NCBI GenBank assembly: GCA_036583965.1
Contig: JAZBQD010000017.1
Coordinates: 26,880,385 to 26,944,384, forward strand
Direction: 5' to 3'
DNA from: Prunella strophiata
Taxonomy: Eukaryota > Chordata > Aves > Passeriformes > Prunellidae
Length of the DNA: 64,000 nucleotides
In this document: positions 1 to 12,407 of the stretch, piece after piece
Layout of the letters: each line of letters begins with the position of its first letter
Numbering within the stretch: the first letter of the stretch is position 1
The notes under the pieces: model-generated
Seen by the model: the letters and a program-made list of their open reading frames with translations, nothing else
Database searches by the model: none
What the model was told of the DNA's origin: nothing
Translations under genes and position numbers: made by a program

Positions 1-3000
1 AAGCCAAAGCAGAGGTTGGGAGCTGGAGCAGCAGGTTTGGAAGGAACAAGCTGCTTTGCCATGCCACCACTGCTGTGCAGCAAGGTGCTGAATCAGAGAA
101 CCTCTAAGTGATGGGACAACAAAAACAAAAATGACATACTCAGCATTCCTTCCCCCAGGAACCCCCGTGGCTCCACACAGGCAGGGCAGCCTGTCACACA
201 GATCCAGGGCAAGTGCAACTACTGACACCAGACTGCTCCTGCTCCTGAATCCTCAAAGATTTCCAGTCTGAAACTGTTGGGGAGAGGAATTTCCAAAACA
301 AGTATTGCTATTCAAGGAATGCAGCAGGGGGAGGAAATAATCACAACAGAGATAAGGAGAAGTTGGCTGATTTGACAACTGTGCAAGTTCCTCTGTCTCC
401 TGGCTTGTTTAGGATGAAACTTCAGCCCACCCCCCTGTGCCCCAGGTGACATAGTGCTGCCTTAACATCAGCTCTGCTGGTGGGGCTGGGGAGGCAGCTC
501 TGAGGCAGTTGCAAGGGAAGATGAAATAAACTAGAGGGGTCAGGGTGGTAGAGGGGCATCTGTTCCCGTTCTGCTCTGCAAATGAGCCAGCCAAGCTCCT
601 CTCCTTTGCAGTCATCCACTGGACTTCCTCTGGCTTTTTGGTCACAAGACTCAGTGAGAGCATGTGCAGGTTTCAGACATTTCTGTGGAAAGCCAAGTAG
701 CTGTACTGCACTGTCACAGGGATTTTGGGGGCTTATCTGCTTTTCTTCCTGTCCTGGGCTGTGTTGCTCTCAGCTGCCAAAATTCCCTGTCTCACCACCA
801 ATCCCCTCAGGGTCCAGCTCTGTTTAACATCTATCTGGACATGTGGCACTCCTCTGGCAGACTGCTGAAGGCTTTGTATAAGTGTTCTGCTAGAAAACAT
901 CTGGGGTCCAGGGTCTTGTTCTCTCCTCCCAGGGATAAAGAAAGAGCTGCATTGCTCATGGCTTGGAGTTCAGGAAGAATTTGTTTGCTAAAGCCAGATG
1001 TCTGCATCCACTTTTGCTGACCCCACACTGGGGCTTTTGCACCTGACACTTGCAGAGGGGCTCTTCTCTCACTGACAGGCAGCAAGGGATTTGTCAGCGC
1101 CGAGGTCAATATCCCACCATTCTTGGTGGCAGATGGGGCAAAGAGACTGTGCACATCTGTAGCTTGGAAAAAATGTGATATGAAAAAATAGGCTCACTGC
1201 CTGGACAGCCTGCAGAGGTAAAGATGGACAGACAGTGCTTGGGTAGGTGGATGCAAGGCATTCATCTGGCTGTCCTCAACACACCCAAGTGATGGGGCTC
1301 ATACTGTGCACAGAGAAACTAAGGAAATGCTCTTGAGTATTGAGACAATACTAGGAATTAATAATTTCAGCCCTTAAAGGTGAAATTATCCACCCAAAGG
1401 AATGGCTTCAGATCTGCAGTACCATCTCGGCTCAGAGGTGGGCTCAGTTTTGCTTATCCACCCTGTGCCATTTGAGTGTACTTCTTACTCTGATCATTTT
1501 AACTCACTGCTTCTCCAAACTTGCTCAGCACTTTTATCTCTTTCAAAACACTTTTGAGGACCTAAAATATAAAACGCAGTTGGCACTGAGTCATTCTTCC
1601 TGACTCCTGCCAGTGTCCAGCTCTGCAGCCTGAGCCCTGGCTTATGGTCTTGTTGCAACACAGAGACACAGAAATTTCCTTTAGAGTTGTCAATGCCTCC
1701 TCCCCAGAGACATACCCAGTATGAGGGAGGAGCACAGCAGAGACTTTATTGACATGAAGCTAGAGGGGACTATTGCAGCCTTCTCCATTTTGCTGTGTTG
1801 TACCTCTGAACAGGGCTCAGAGACACTCTTTCCCTCTTGGGTCTGCAGCACAAGCTTAATTTTTGTAGCACTCCTTGCTCATTTCTGCAGTTCTTTGAAT
1901 ATGCATGTGTCCTTCTTCCTCTGGAAATACAGACAGCAACCGAATACTTTGCCTACCAGGGCTGTGCACAGAAGCAAAAGCTGTCTGTTTCTAATGCTGT
2001 TACCCACTATTTTACAACTGGGGGTTGCATTATCCTTATTAACTGCAGCACAAAGAGCTCATGGTGTTATCCACAAATACACTTCAATCTCTCTGCAACA
2101 CTGCTTAACAAGGCAGATCTCACATCTGACATTATTTGCCTCCAGTTACATTTCTGTAATTTATTAAACTTTATTTCACCAAACGGTAATGATTTGGTTA
2201 GATCCAGAGCCTCCTGAAACAGAGAGACATCATTTGCCATGCCACCATGTTTCTGCCATCTGCAAACTTCTTAAAGGTTTTGTAACAGCTACTTTTTGGA
2301 AGGTCACCAGACCATTTTTAAACTCTTGTTTCTTTTGTATAAGGCATGGGTCTTACCGAAGCATCATGTGATATTAAGTGAAAAAATGCTTTGAGGAAAT
2401 CTGATTATATAACAGAAACACCATTCCCTTTATTGGATTGAAGCAGTAATCCTGTACTGCTTGCTTTTTATTCTTTTGTGTTGTTTTTATTTTGGTTTGG
2501 TTTGGTTTTTGTTTTAAGGAAGAAAAATAGAAAAAAAGAAGTTTATTTGACAGTACTGTGCCTCGTGGGTGACTGTGGAAGCAATGTTCAGCCTCTTTGT
2601 AGATCCCGAGTGTCAAATCATTTGTATAAGGCGCCAACTGTTCCCTTACCCTTATGTTTTCTGTCTTCATGGAAATCCTGTGCTGGTCGTTGTTATTCTG
2701 CAAGGAAAACATTGACTGGATGGAGAGTATGTGGGTGCAGGAGCACCTGCAGGTACAAGTGGCTGGAGCAGCCACAGGGCAGGCAGTCATGGATGGCATC
2801 TGCATTAGCTGACTTCAGGTTCCAGCTGCTTTCCAGACCACTCCAACCCCCAGGATGGTCTCAAATATTTGACAGCTTAAAGCAGGATATACCGAAGCCA
2901 TTAAAAATTGTGTTTGGGAGACAAGATGTAAAGCATCCTAATAAAGAGACAAAGAGCAATGAGTATTTCTTAGTGGTTCCCAGAAGAGGAGCAGACATGA

Positions 3001-3964
3001 AGAAAATGGTGAGACAAGAGACCACAGTCACCATTAGCTCCTAACAAGCACCAAAAGTCAAGACTCAAAAGCAGCACACATTTCCTGAGGTAACAACGCA
3101 GGAGCCATCATAAGACCTCAGTAGTGAGTGTCCCTTTAACTCTGCATTAGCATTCAGTGTCCTTGGACAGACTGCTTGCATTTTGGTGCTTTCATCCTGG
3201 ACAGACAACTCAGATCTCAAGCTTGAATATCCTTGTGAACAAGAGGCAACTGGCTTAGTTTCAAAATAAGTGCTCCCTCTTCCCATAGGGTCCCACAGTG
3301 AGCTTTGCTGTGTTGTTGCAAGATGAGCTTTTGCTCTGAGATTTCTGATTTGCTTTTTTGCCATCTGCTGCTGTCACCTGGGGCTCCACAAGGAAGGACA
3401 TTGCTGCTGCTGGTAACAGTCCCAGCCTTTACACTAAAACAGTGGATGCTCAGCATACCAAAACCCCATTGTGGGCTGCTACACATGTTGCCAGCTCCTC
3501 ATGAGTGCCTGGTGTGTGAACTGGCTTGTGGTGCCAGGTGTCTCTTGTTATTAATGTGTGATGTAAGCACAATAGCAGCAGGGGTCTTGAGAGTTTTGGA
3601 ACAGGCCAGAAGCAGAGGCTCCAGGACTATAAATAACTCATTGGCAGTGGGTTATGTGTGCAGCCTCAAAAGCTGGGCAAAGCCTGTGTTAAGTGTTCCA
3701 AAGAAAAGCAGCAGCAGCTGAGCAAGGAGAAACACATCTGAGCAACAGGGTCAGGCACCTGCTGCAGTCTGGGAAAGCAACACCTGCCAGTGCTGTGCAG
3801 GAAAGGGGGTGGAGGACAAGGGCTAGAAACTGTCTAGAATCTCAGACACTTTGAAGAAGTGCCAGGATGCTGAATGTGGTGTGATTCTGGGGGCTTCTGT
3901 GCCACAGCTGTGGGGTTTGGGCAGCTTTGCTCCACACATCTCTGCTCTCCTGGGGACCACATGC

Positions 3965-4110
3965 AGCTGAGGTTGGAAGGGGACTTTGGAGATCATCTGG
4001 TCCAAGCCCCCTGTTCAAGCAAGGCCACACTGAGCCAATCACCCAGGACATGTCCAGATGGCATTTGAACATCTCTAAGGATGGATGTTCTCATCATCTG
4101 CCTGGTTACA
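3965..4110 (-). repeat. CR1 LINE 3'-end fragment
   Basis: The plus strand reads like the reverse complement of a CR1 tail: a 'gaggttggaaggggac' motif, then 'gatcatctggtccaa', then a C-rich 'ccccctgttcaagca' run. This order is typical of the 3' UTR of avian CR1 elements inserted on the minus strand. The copy is short, 5'-truncated and diverged. Its edges are approximate. Confidence 0.75.
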
Positions 4111-5084
4111 GAATCCTTTTCAGCTGGCAATAGCGGGTGCATGGTGCCATGAGTGTGTCTGAGCATAGCTTTTTGTGCCCAACTAATGCTCCAGTTCTTG
4201 ATGGATTTAATACATATGTGTCAATGTGTCTAATCATGATTTTGGGCAGTATTATAATTAGCACATGTGGGACAGAGCACTCCCTAGCAAAATGCTTTAA
4301 AGGTAGGCCAGTGGTAGTGGTTTAGGCATGCTGATTTTCAAAGCCGCTAATTTTGCAGAGAGCAGATTCTGAGGCAGAGAGCCACATCAGCCAGTCACAG
4401 CCTTGCTGCTTGCAGTAGCCAACACTGACTTTGATATTCAGCAGCCCTTTACATGTTAAAGGCTCTCACCACCTCTGCAATCAGATGTCATCTTGTCCAC
4501 CAGAAATTCTCATTGCAGTGTGATCAACAAACTCTTGGAGGGCTGCTGAGTAGACCTGAGAAATCCTAGTTTCCATTCCTGTTTCTGTATTGTCTGGGCA
4601 ATCCTTGTTACATCAGCAAGGTGTGCTGAGACCTTGTTTCTCCAGGATTCTTGCTGAGAAGTACCACAATGTTCATGTAAGCTAGAGGTAACCAGTCAAC
4701 TGCTGCCTCTGTAATTGTGTTTTCTAAGGATATGATGGTGGTTTAGAATGATTATGGCAGGGAAAGATCTCTTGAGGGCTCTTGCTCAATCCATTTACTC
4801 AAAGCTAGTGTAAATCTGAATTCATACTTTATCATCACTCAGGGATTTGTCCAATTGAAGTGAAAGATGTAGTCTTCATCCTCCTATTGCTTCAGAGACA
4901 TCCAACTTGTCCCCTTAGCTTTGTGCTCCCTTGTAGGACTCCTGCTTAGACCTGTGTTTGGAAAACCACCCAGGTCTGGTAAATATGTGAGGCAAATTTC
5001 TAGCAGCTGGGTAAGAAAGCAAGTTTTAGAGACACAGGCAGAAAGTCAGTGTTTTCCACCTGAAATGAGCAAGACTTGGCCATT

Positions 5085-5330
5085 CTGCAGAACATCAGAT
5101 GTTATCTACCTGAACTTGTGCAGAGTTTGACACTGTCTCATGTGACATCTCTCAAAACTGGAGAGACATGGATGCCCCAGTCCTGGAAGTGCTCAGAGTC
5201 GAGTTGGATTGGGCTTTGAGCAATCTGCTCTAGGGGAAGGTGTCCCTGCCCATGGCAGGAAGTTAGAACTAGATGGTCTTTAAAGGTCCCTTTTAACCCC
5301 AGCCATTCTATGCTTCTGTGACATTCTGAG
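5085..5330 (+). repeat. CR1 LINE fragment, internally deleted
   Basis: The left part reads as a decayed piece of the CR1 reverse transcriptase region (a D-V-I-Y-L-N-L-C-like stretch, where intact elements have a V-Y-L-D-F-S-K-like one). It passes directly into the CR1 3' UTR, with 'gtcctggaagtgctcagag' and 'agatggtctttaaaggtcc', and ends in a degenerate 'attctatgcttctgtga' tail. The direct junction of coding and 3'-UTR pieces indicates an internal deletion. Confidence 0.75.
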
Positions 5331-8300
5331 GCTGCCTCTGTGGACTTGTTTCACCAACACACCCCACCTCAGCTGTGCCATTGATGTCCTTACACAGCCT
5401 TTGCACTTCCTTGTGTCAAGCACATTCCCAGGCATTGATGACTGATGAGTGGATGCATTAAATTAATGAAGACACCAGTGCCAGGGCTGACCATACCACT
5501 GCCTCCTCTGCAAGAACACATCAGCTCTGGTCATAGTACAGTCAGAGAGACAAAGAATAATCTCTTTTCCCTTCAATACAGATTTTTTCCAGTCCTGGTC
5601 TCTTCTCTGGTACATCTGACTATTCCTTGGGTACGTGTATCTCTGACAGTATTTCTGGAAATGGGGAGAATAGTTATGCTGCAGAGACAGATTCTCCCAC
5701 ATTGCTGGAACACGTTGCTCTGTAGTGCTGTGATCTCAGACCCCAGACCCCCTTCATCAGTGCTGCTCTTCCCTGTGAAGATGTAGGAGTCACTAAATCC
5801 CATGGGAGAGAGATACAGTGGCTATGATTTTTTTTTTCCCCATTTAAAAATAAAAATTGTTTTTGTTCCAGTTGTATTTTTGGAAAGAAAACTGAGGCAT
5901 TTGCTAGGTGGGGTGTTGCTGGAGGGATGACTTTTCAAGTTCTTTTTCACATAGGAATGTACCCATGTTTTGCATTTTTTGACTAAGTTTTTTCTCTCCC
6001 TCTTGAGAGAAAGTTGGAGGATGTAAAAAAAAAACCAACATGGCCAGTGAGCTCTAAATGTGATTTTCTACGTGCCAACAGTCAGCAGCACCTCCACATG
6101 CTCCCAGACATGGGCTTAACAGGTTTGCCAGCTCTGGATGAGTTGGACACAACCTTGGAAAGCTTCACAGCTCCTCCCTTTCTCTCCTGCAGCACAGCAG
6201 ATGGTCACAGTGTAAACACCATGCCAAGTTCTGATTAGTAAAATATAGTGTAAAGCAGGTTTGGAAAGCACAGGCAGCCATGCAACTCCCTGCTCTTTCC
6301 TTGGAAGTGCTCTGCAGGCTTCTCCAGGCTTGTTGGCATTGTCCACGACCTTAGTGCAGCAGTGTGCCTTCACACAGGGACTGCACTCCTGCTGCTCTGC
6401 TGGCTCTGGCTTGGAGCTCCTGAGGTTTATTGCTGTGTCACTCACACAGCCTGGGAACCAATGATCAACCCTTGAAACCTCCCAAGGTGTCACCTCAGGA
6501 GGTATGCTGTCCCAGGACTGCACCACCCTCCTTGGGAAGGGTTTTTTCACAGTGTTCATCCCAAATATCCCAAGCCTTCCCTGCAGGAAAATTGGGAATT
6601 TCACTGGAAGTCCTGCTTGACTAAAAACAAGATCACTTCTTCTAGCAAAATATTAAATAAAAACCAAACCAAACCAAACCAAAAAATCACCAACAAAAGC
6701 ACAACAACAACAACAAAGCAGCATGTAAGAGTGGGAAATATAATAGACAGCAAAAGAATGTAGTAAACATTGCTTGCTTGGGTACTTAGAGATGGTATTG
6801 AGCATTACCAAATTCCTATAACTCAGACTAGAAAGGATCGTTAAAGGTAGTACAACAGGACCCTACAGGTATTCTAGAAGTTGGGGAGAATGCTCATCCT
6901 CTGGAAGATGGAGAAAACACTGTGGAACTGGACAATATGGGAAAAAAGCCACAATGATCAATGGATTTTTGTAGCATCTTCAGAGGCAAAGCCTGGTCCT
7001 AAATCTCTGCATTCACCAGCTTGGTTTTGGAAGTAGGTGGGAAGACCAAATATGAGGCTTAAGGACTGCTTGGAGAATAAAATAGATGACACTAACCCAG
7101 ATGAGTTATCAGTTCATGTCGATGAAGCAGCTGTCAGCCATGGTGGAATATCATGGCAAATGGGAAAAGGCTGAATGAAAAACCTAATATGATGCCCACC
7201 TTTAGGGAGGGCAAGAAGAAAGATAAGTGTAACAGCAGTAGTACCTCCATCCTTGTGTAGTAGTTACAAAATGTAATTACAAAATTATTATGATACCTCC
7301 ATCCTTGGAAAAATCATGGAGCAAGAATTAATTTTTGGAAATAATTTTCATGCATGTGAGAGACAGGAAGGTAATCAGGAAAAAGTCCACTGGTCCAGCC
7401 TAATAAACCCCTTATTTTCCCCACTTAGCTCATCACTGCAAGCTCTAGTGCAGACTTGGGAAGTCAAGTCACCACTGACTCTACAGAGATTTTTGTGCAC
7501 TCATCTGCACTGCTGGTAGTTATATTTAGAGCAGTAGATGGATAAGGCAAACAGGCTCCAGGAGTGGGTTTACTGCCTTGGATTGACAGAAAATATTGGT
7601 GTCATATGAGTGCATTGTCCCTCAGTATGCAGACATCATGCACGTCAGATAAGAACAGATCCAGCAATCAGCAGTGCTGTGCTAAGACACAAAGCAAGAA
7701 CAAAGGACAAGCACGCCTACTTCAGACTCCTTCCAAGAGGGTGAAAAGGTTTAGCAAACTCCAGCTTAGAACTTTCCTTCCTTTTAACAACTGCTTCTCT
7801 TTTGTTGTGGGTTTTTGGCTGGAGAACAGTAAAGTGTAGCCGGGTAAACGTGGGATAAATGTAAGAAACCTTTGCTCTCTCATCCCGGCTCTTGGCAGGC
7901 AGGTGGAGCACGAGATGGTGAAAGCTCTGCTAGAGCAAATATGGTCTCACAGCAAGAGTCATGGGATCCTTTACCAGCCACATGCTGATCTGGTCCAGAG
8001 AAGCCTTGGTAACTGGTGGGGAGAAGGGTGAAATCCTGGTGACACTTCTCAGCTGCTGCTTTCAGCAAGGGACAAAATTTCTACACATGGTTTCTTCCAG
8101 CCACTGAGCCTCACCCACTCAGGCTGTAGAGAGGAGGAATAGCTCAATACTCTGAGGGCAGAAGTATTCTGCCCAGAGTACTCCTCCCATTTGCAGGAGG
8201 AAGTGGAAGGTTGCTCTTAGACTATTTTTCTGCCTGTAGATGCCAAACTTGGAAGCGCGAAAAGGTAACACCCATGATTCCTGTGCAACATTTCAGGGTT

Positions 8301-9105
8301 CGAGAGTCAACAGAAGATGCAACAGGAACCACCAAGGCTGCTGCAGCACCCCAGTTTGCTGGCAAGTTCCTTGTAGTGATAGTCCTGCACTGTGCATAAA
8401 GCCCTAAGAGGCAGCTGTGAAAGGACAAAGCAGGCAGCGGCCACTGCTCTCTTCCAGAGCCCTCAGTCAATATGGTCTTCAGAGCATGCCTGCAAACAAC
8501 TGCAGGAGCTTGGGGATGTCCTGCCTACTGTGCCAGCCTGGGCCTAGAGGCTGGTACTTGGTCTCAGCTGGAAACAAGCCCACCTTTCCCTGGAGAGCAC
8601 TGGGCAGCTCATGCTTAGCCTTAGCCACAGTCTGGCCAGAAAGATCTCTTCCACAGAAACTGTTTTTGTGAGAAATTGCCAAGGAACACAGGCAAATGTT
8701 TACTTCAGTTTCTCAGGAATTACTCCTCCATTTCCACACTCTAGCCAAACCCACAAGCACTCAGGGAGCAAGCAATGGCCTGTTCGCCCAAGCAGTCACA
8801 GCGTGAGTGAGGGTTTCCTCTGCCTGGTTTCAGGATGGATTGCATGCTGTCCCCCTACCCAGATATAGGAACCACCTTACAGTTTTCTGGTATCATCTGG
8901 GGACTCTTAGGTCTGTGTCTCTAACGGGCAAAAAATTTTGCAGCACAGAGAAATTAATTCAGGGAGTAGCTAGAGGGAGGAAAAGCTGGAGAAAGTTAAT
9001 GCGAGGAGATCAAGGCACAGCCTAGTCCACCCCATGAGCCAGAAACCCACCAAGACAGAGGGGTAATCCAGAGCAATGCTGCCAAACATTGTAACTGAAA
9101 ATATT

Positions 9106-9111
9106 TTTATT
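9106..9111 (-). promoter_or_regulatory. B4GALT1: Candidate distal poly(A) signal of B4GALT1
   Basis: The plus strand reads TTTATT, so the minus strand carries AATAAA about 3.16 kb after the B4GALT1 stop codon. This matches the expected length of a full B4GALT1 3' UTR. Confidence 0.4.
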
Positions 9112-11412
9112 TGACAATAGTGAAGAAGACACATTGGATTACACATCCCTTGATATATAAATGATAAGAATGCAAAAGCAAAACCATCTACGGGAAACCC
9201 AAAGGCAGTCCAGTACACAAGTAGCATCCTGGGGGAAAGCAGCACATGAGGACCCTCCCTCATGCTAACAAGCAGTCAGTCATCCCAAAGAATCCAAGCA
9301 TTAGCGTTTCCTTTGAAGCTGTTTTTCTGGGTTTCAACCATTAGTTACAATCAGTATCACTTTGAGTGTTTTCACCAGTAGGGGAGAGGAAAAAACACCA
9401 TCCACCATAGGACACAGCTGGAATTGACTGCGGTGCAACATAAGTGTTTGTAGATGTGGCCCCTGAAAATCCCCGGGAGAGAAATTTCATGGCCAGGCCG
9501 AGTCAAGAGCATTTAATGAGTTTGACTGATACAGTTTACACAGAGACAATGAGATCTAAAAATCACAGGTCAGCACCAAAGGGCAACATGAGCTACAAAA
9601 GGTGGCTTCAGTTCTTTACACAGCTTGTGGCTTTAGCAGTGGAAGAGAAACTACGCAGCAGCTTCTTGCACTGCTAGAATCTCTCTGCTGAAAAGGGTTT
9701 TCAGGTTTCCTGGTTTTCCAGTTTCCATTTCTTCTCTCTTTCAAGGCACATGTTGTAGAAACCTTTGATCACAACAGCCAGAAACAAGTGCTCATCCCAC
9801 CTCCGTGACATTGAATAATTTCAGCATACAGCCAAACAATGCGTTGTTGCACCAACTTTTTTCTAACCATCAAAGAATCTCACTGCAAGGAATGCTGCCA
9901 GCATCTCCCCCACCCAGCTGATAGCAGACAGACACTACAGCTGAAGGTTCCAACTCTTTGACTTACAAAAGGCTCGGCACAAAATTGAGGTGCTCTCTGC
10001 AAAGACATGGCATTTTCAAGTGCAGCCTGGATAATTTTTTGGTTATCTGCTGCTAGCTGTGGAAGTGGAACCCTCCTTCTAAAGCAGCTTTGAAAAAAAA
10101 AATAAAATAGTCCTCTCCTGTGTCTCCATTACTGCTACAGACTACACCCATGCCAATGTTTTACAGGGAGACATTTGACCTGATTTCTGTAAAACACATA
10201 TTCTTGTACTCCCTTGCATCTTTAAGACCTGAAGTCTGATCTGCCATAAGGACTATTGCATTGTTTGGGGTTTTTTTTAATATGCAATGATAAGCACAAG
10301 GAATAAGCTTTTAACCACAAGCCTCCTTCCTTGTACTTTGCTCCTGCTCCATGGAAGGTCATCTTTCCGCAGCTCCCACCATGACTGGAGCAGCAAGTCT
10401 AGCCAGAAAGAGCTTTGAACCAAAGGAAGTGAAGACTTTTCCAAAGTGAGACTGAAAAGGCATCTAGTAATTAAAGTCCCTATGCATCCTGTGAGCCACT
10501 GCTGGCCTAAGAAGAAATGCACTGTTCCCTGGTCCCTGCAGGATCCCACCCCTGCAGTGCAAGGGTTCAGCAAAACCTTCAGGTCTCAAAAATGTAATAA
10601 AAAAACAAACTAAACCAAACAAAGGGAAAAAAAAAAAAAAAAAAAGGCAGTGCTGAAGATGATCCCCAATACAAGTGTCCCTGATTTTAACAACCTTCAG
10701 CACAGGCCAAGGAAGTGCAAATTGCTGTGGTCAGAACTGGTGGCAAAGTACTGACCAGAAGGAATTCAGTTCTGAGTTCTGGCTAAGAGCTTTAAATCAC
10801 TTAAACCAGCTCCCTGTGTGTCAGCGCTTGAGGCTTTCATACACGGCCAAGGGGAGGGAAAGCAGGGTCTGTACAGGTGGTGCCCTGGTGCACTGACAGA
10901 AGATAGTACTGCAGAATGTGCATGCCCCTCAAGCCTGAGACAGTCAGAAGGGAGGTTCCAGACAGAGGACACACATTGCAAACAGGCTTTAGGCAAAGAA
11001 AAATCATTTGGATGTCAGCCCTGCTGTGAATATCTCAGCACCGCAGGAGATTTAATAGACAAATACACAGAGCAAACAAAATACATGGCTTATATATAAT
11101 GACGCACATAAAAAGCCTACTAGTCTAAAGATAAAGGAGGCTTTGAACCACATCCTATTACACTGCACCCTACTTTAATCTGGTATTAAATATACTGCTT
11201 ATGATACACAAATTACTTTTAAAAGTTATTAAAATGTTACAACAACAACAAAAGTAATAAAAGATTTCAAGTTTTATGCACAACCTTGCAAGAGAAAATT
11301 TTGGTTTTAGGAAGCTTCAGACAATGCTTAAATAGCGTGGTAACTTCCTACCACTGCTAACAAGTGTTAGCAAATGTTAAGGCCATAATTTAATTGTGCA
11401 ATTAAATTATTC

Positions 11413-11418
11413 TTTATT
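11413..11418 (-). promoter_or_regulatory. B4GALT1: Candidate proximal poly(A) signal of B4GALT1
   Basis: AATAAA on the minus strand about 0.86 kb after the stop codon. It would give a short 3' UTR if used. It is also compatible with chance occurrence in AT-rich sequence. Confidence 0.3.
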
Positions 11419-12271
11419 TCATGGAAAAAAACCCCAGAAGACAAATCAACACCAAAAAACCCTCTCTGAACTTTTCCACCCCCCAAAAAAATCCCAGGTG
11501 GTGTTGTGCTGAAGCAAATAATCTCTATCATATCCAGAAGTAAGGTTATCTGAAGCCAGCAGTCATCTGTATAGCTTCCCACCCTATGCAGGGAGCTTAC
11601 CCACAAATTCTGGCAAACTGTCTCATCTCACTCAAAGCCTCCTTTGAGACTAAAAGAAGTAATGACATTCATTGAATCCAGACTTGATTGTTTAACACCT
11701 CCTCTGCACATAGAGGAGATGTTTGTTTTGGTCACTCTGAGAAAAAAGTTGTATTTTGCTGTCTCCATTAAAAAAAAATCTAATGCAAAGCGTAAACTTG
11801 GACAATTTTAGCAGCATTTTACAGTCCTTCATAAAGTAAAACCAGGAATGAATTAAAAAGAATGCCTGCATGCACCTCATTCAAAATGCCAAATATCATG
11901 GGCAGTAACTGTTGATACATCACAGTCATAATCAGAAAAATTTGAGTCCAGCAATTAATTCAACATGGGGAGTACTGCAGCAAATAGATCAGGTTCAACA
12001 TTTTCTGGCAAAGTAACTATTTACAACTCATATGTACAGCTTCTGGACTTACAAAACAACAGAGAGCTAGAAAGTTGTGTAAAGTCAAGTTTGAAATTTA
12101 AAACAAAATTTTAAAAGCACTTGTCCAACCAATTTGGAGACACTTTGGCATGCCAAAAGAGGCCTTTTTTTTTTTTTGGTTCACTGCAACTCTTACAAAA
12201 CCAGCATATAATGCATCAGTGAGGCCAGATATCCTGGGCAATATAGGCAAGTCTCTGTTCCGACTCTGATG

Positions 12272-12407
12272 TTAGCTATTGGGGGAGCCAATATCCACTG
12301 TGATCTTTGTATACAGAGGGTACTTGTCAGTTCTTAACACCTTGTAGGATAGTGTATTTAAGCCATCAGAATTCATTGTCTCCCGTGTGTGAGCAATTCG
12401 GTCAAAC
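12272..12407 (-). CDS. B4GALT1: B4GALT1 coding exon 6 (C-terminus)
   Basis: This 136-nt exon completes a split Arg codon and reads F-D-R-I-A-H-T-R-E-T-M through Y-P-L-Y-T-K-I-T-V-D-I-G-S-P-N-S to a TAA stop at 12,274-12,272. The sequence closely follows the C-terminal strand and tail of B4GALT1. The acceptor is CTGCAG directly before position 12,407. No lesion is visible. Confidence 0.96.

Larger units (their letters stand above)
1..9090. other. Intergenic region downstream of B4GALT1, no gene recognised
   Basis: I see no exon with a conserved protein family, no RNA gene and no long open frame with plausible composition. It holds two CR1 LINE remnants, listed separately, and A-rich simple sequence near 6,660-6,720. 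In mammals SMU1 lies beyond the 3' end of B4GALT1, but no SMU1 exon is recognisable here. An AT-rich stretch near 4,200-4,280 carries homeodomain-like TAAT cores and might be a conserved noncoding element. That is only a suspicion. Confidence 0.5.
9106..12271 (-). other. B4GALT1: Inferred B4GALT1 3' untranslated region
   Basis: This lies immediately downstream of the B4GALT1 stop codon on the minus strand. It is AT-rich, without open frames of interest. Two canonical poly(A) signals are visible on the minus strand, at 11,418-11,413 and at 9,111-9,106. Mammalian B4GALT1 messages have 3' UTRs of roughly 3 kb, so the distal signal fits the usual length and the proximal one could give a short form. 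The extent is inferred, not demonstrated. Homopolymer runs occur at 10,627-10,645 and near 12,168. Confidence 0.45.

Noticed and set aside
6480..6600. Possible very old CR1 piece ('accctccttgggaagggtttt')
   Set aside because: The similarity to the CR1 reverse 3' region is too weak and short to call by eye.
7080..7200. Open stretch with plausible amino-acid composition (D-C-L-E-N-K-I-D-D-T-N-P-D-E-L)
   Set aside because: I cannot assign it to a family or to splice sites. It is too short to support as an exon or a repeat.
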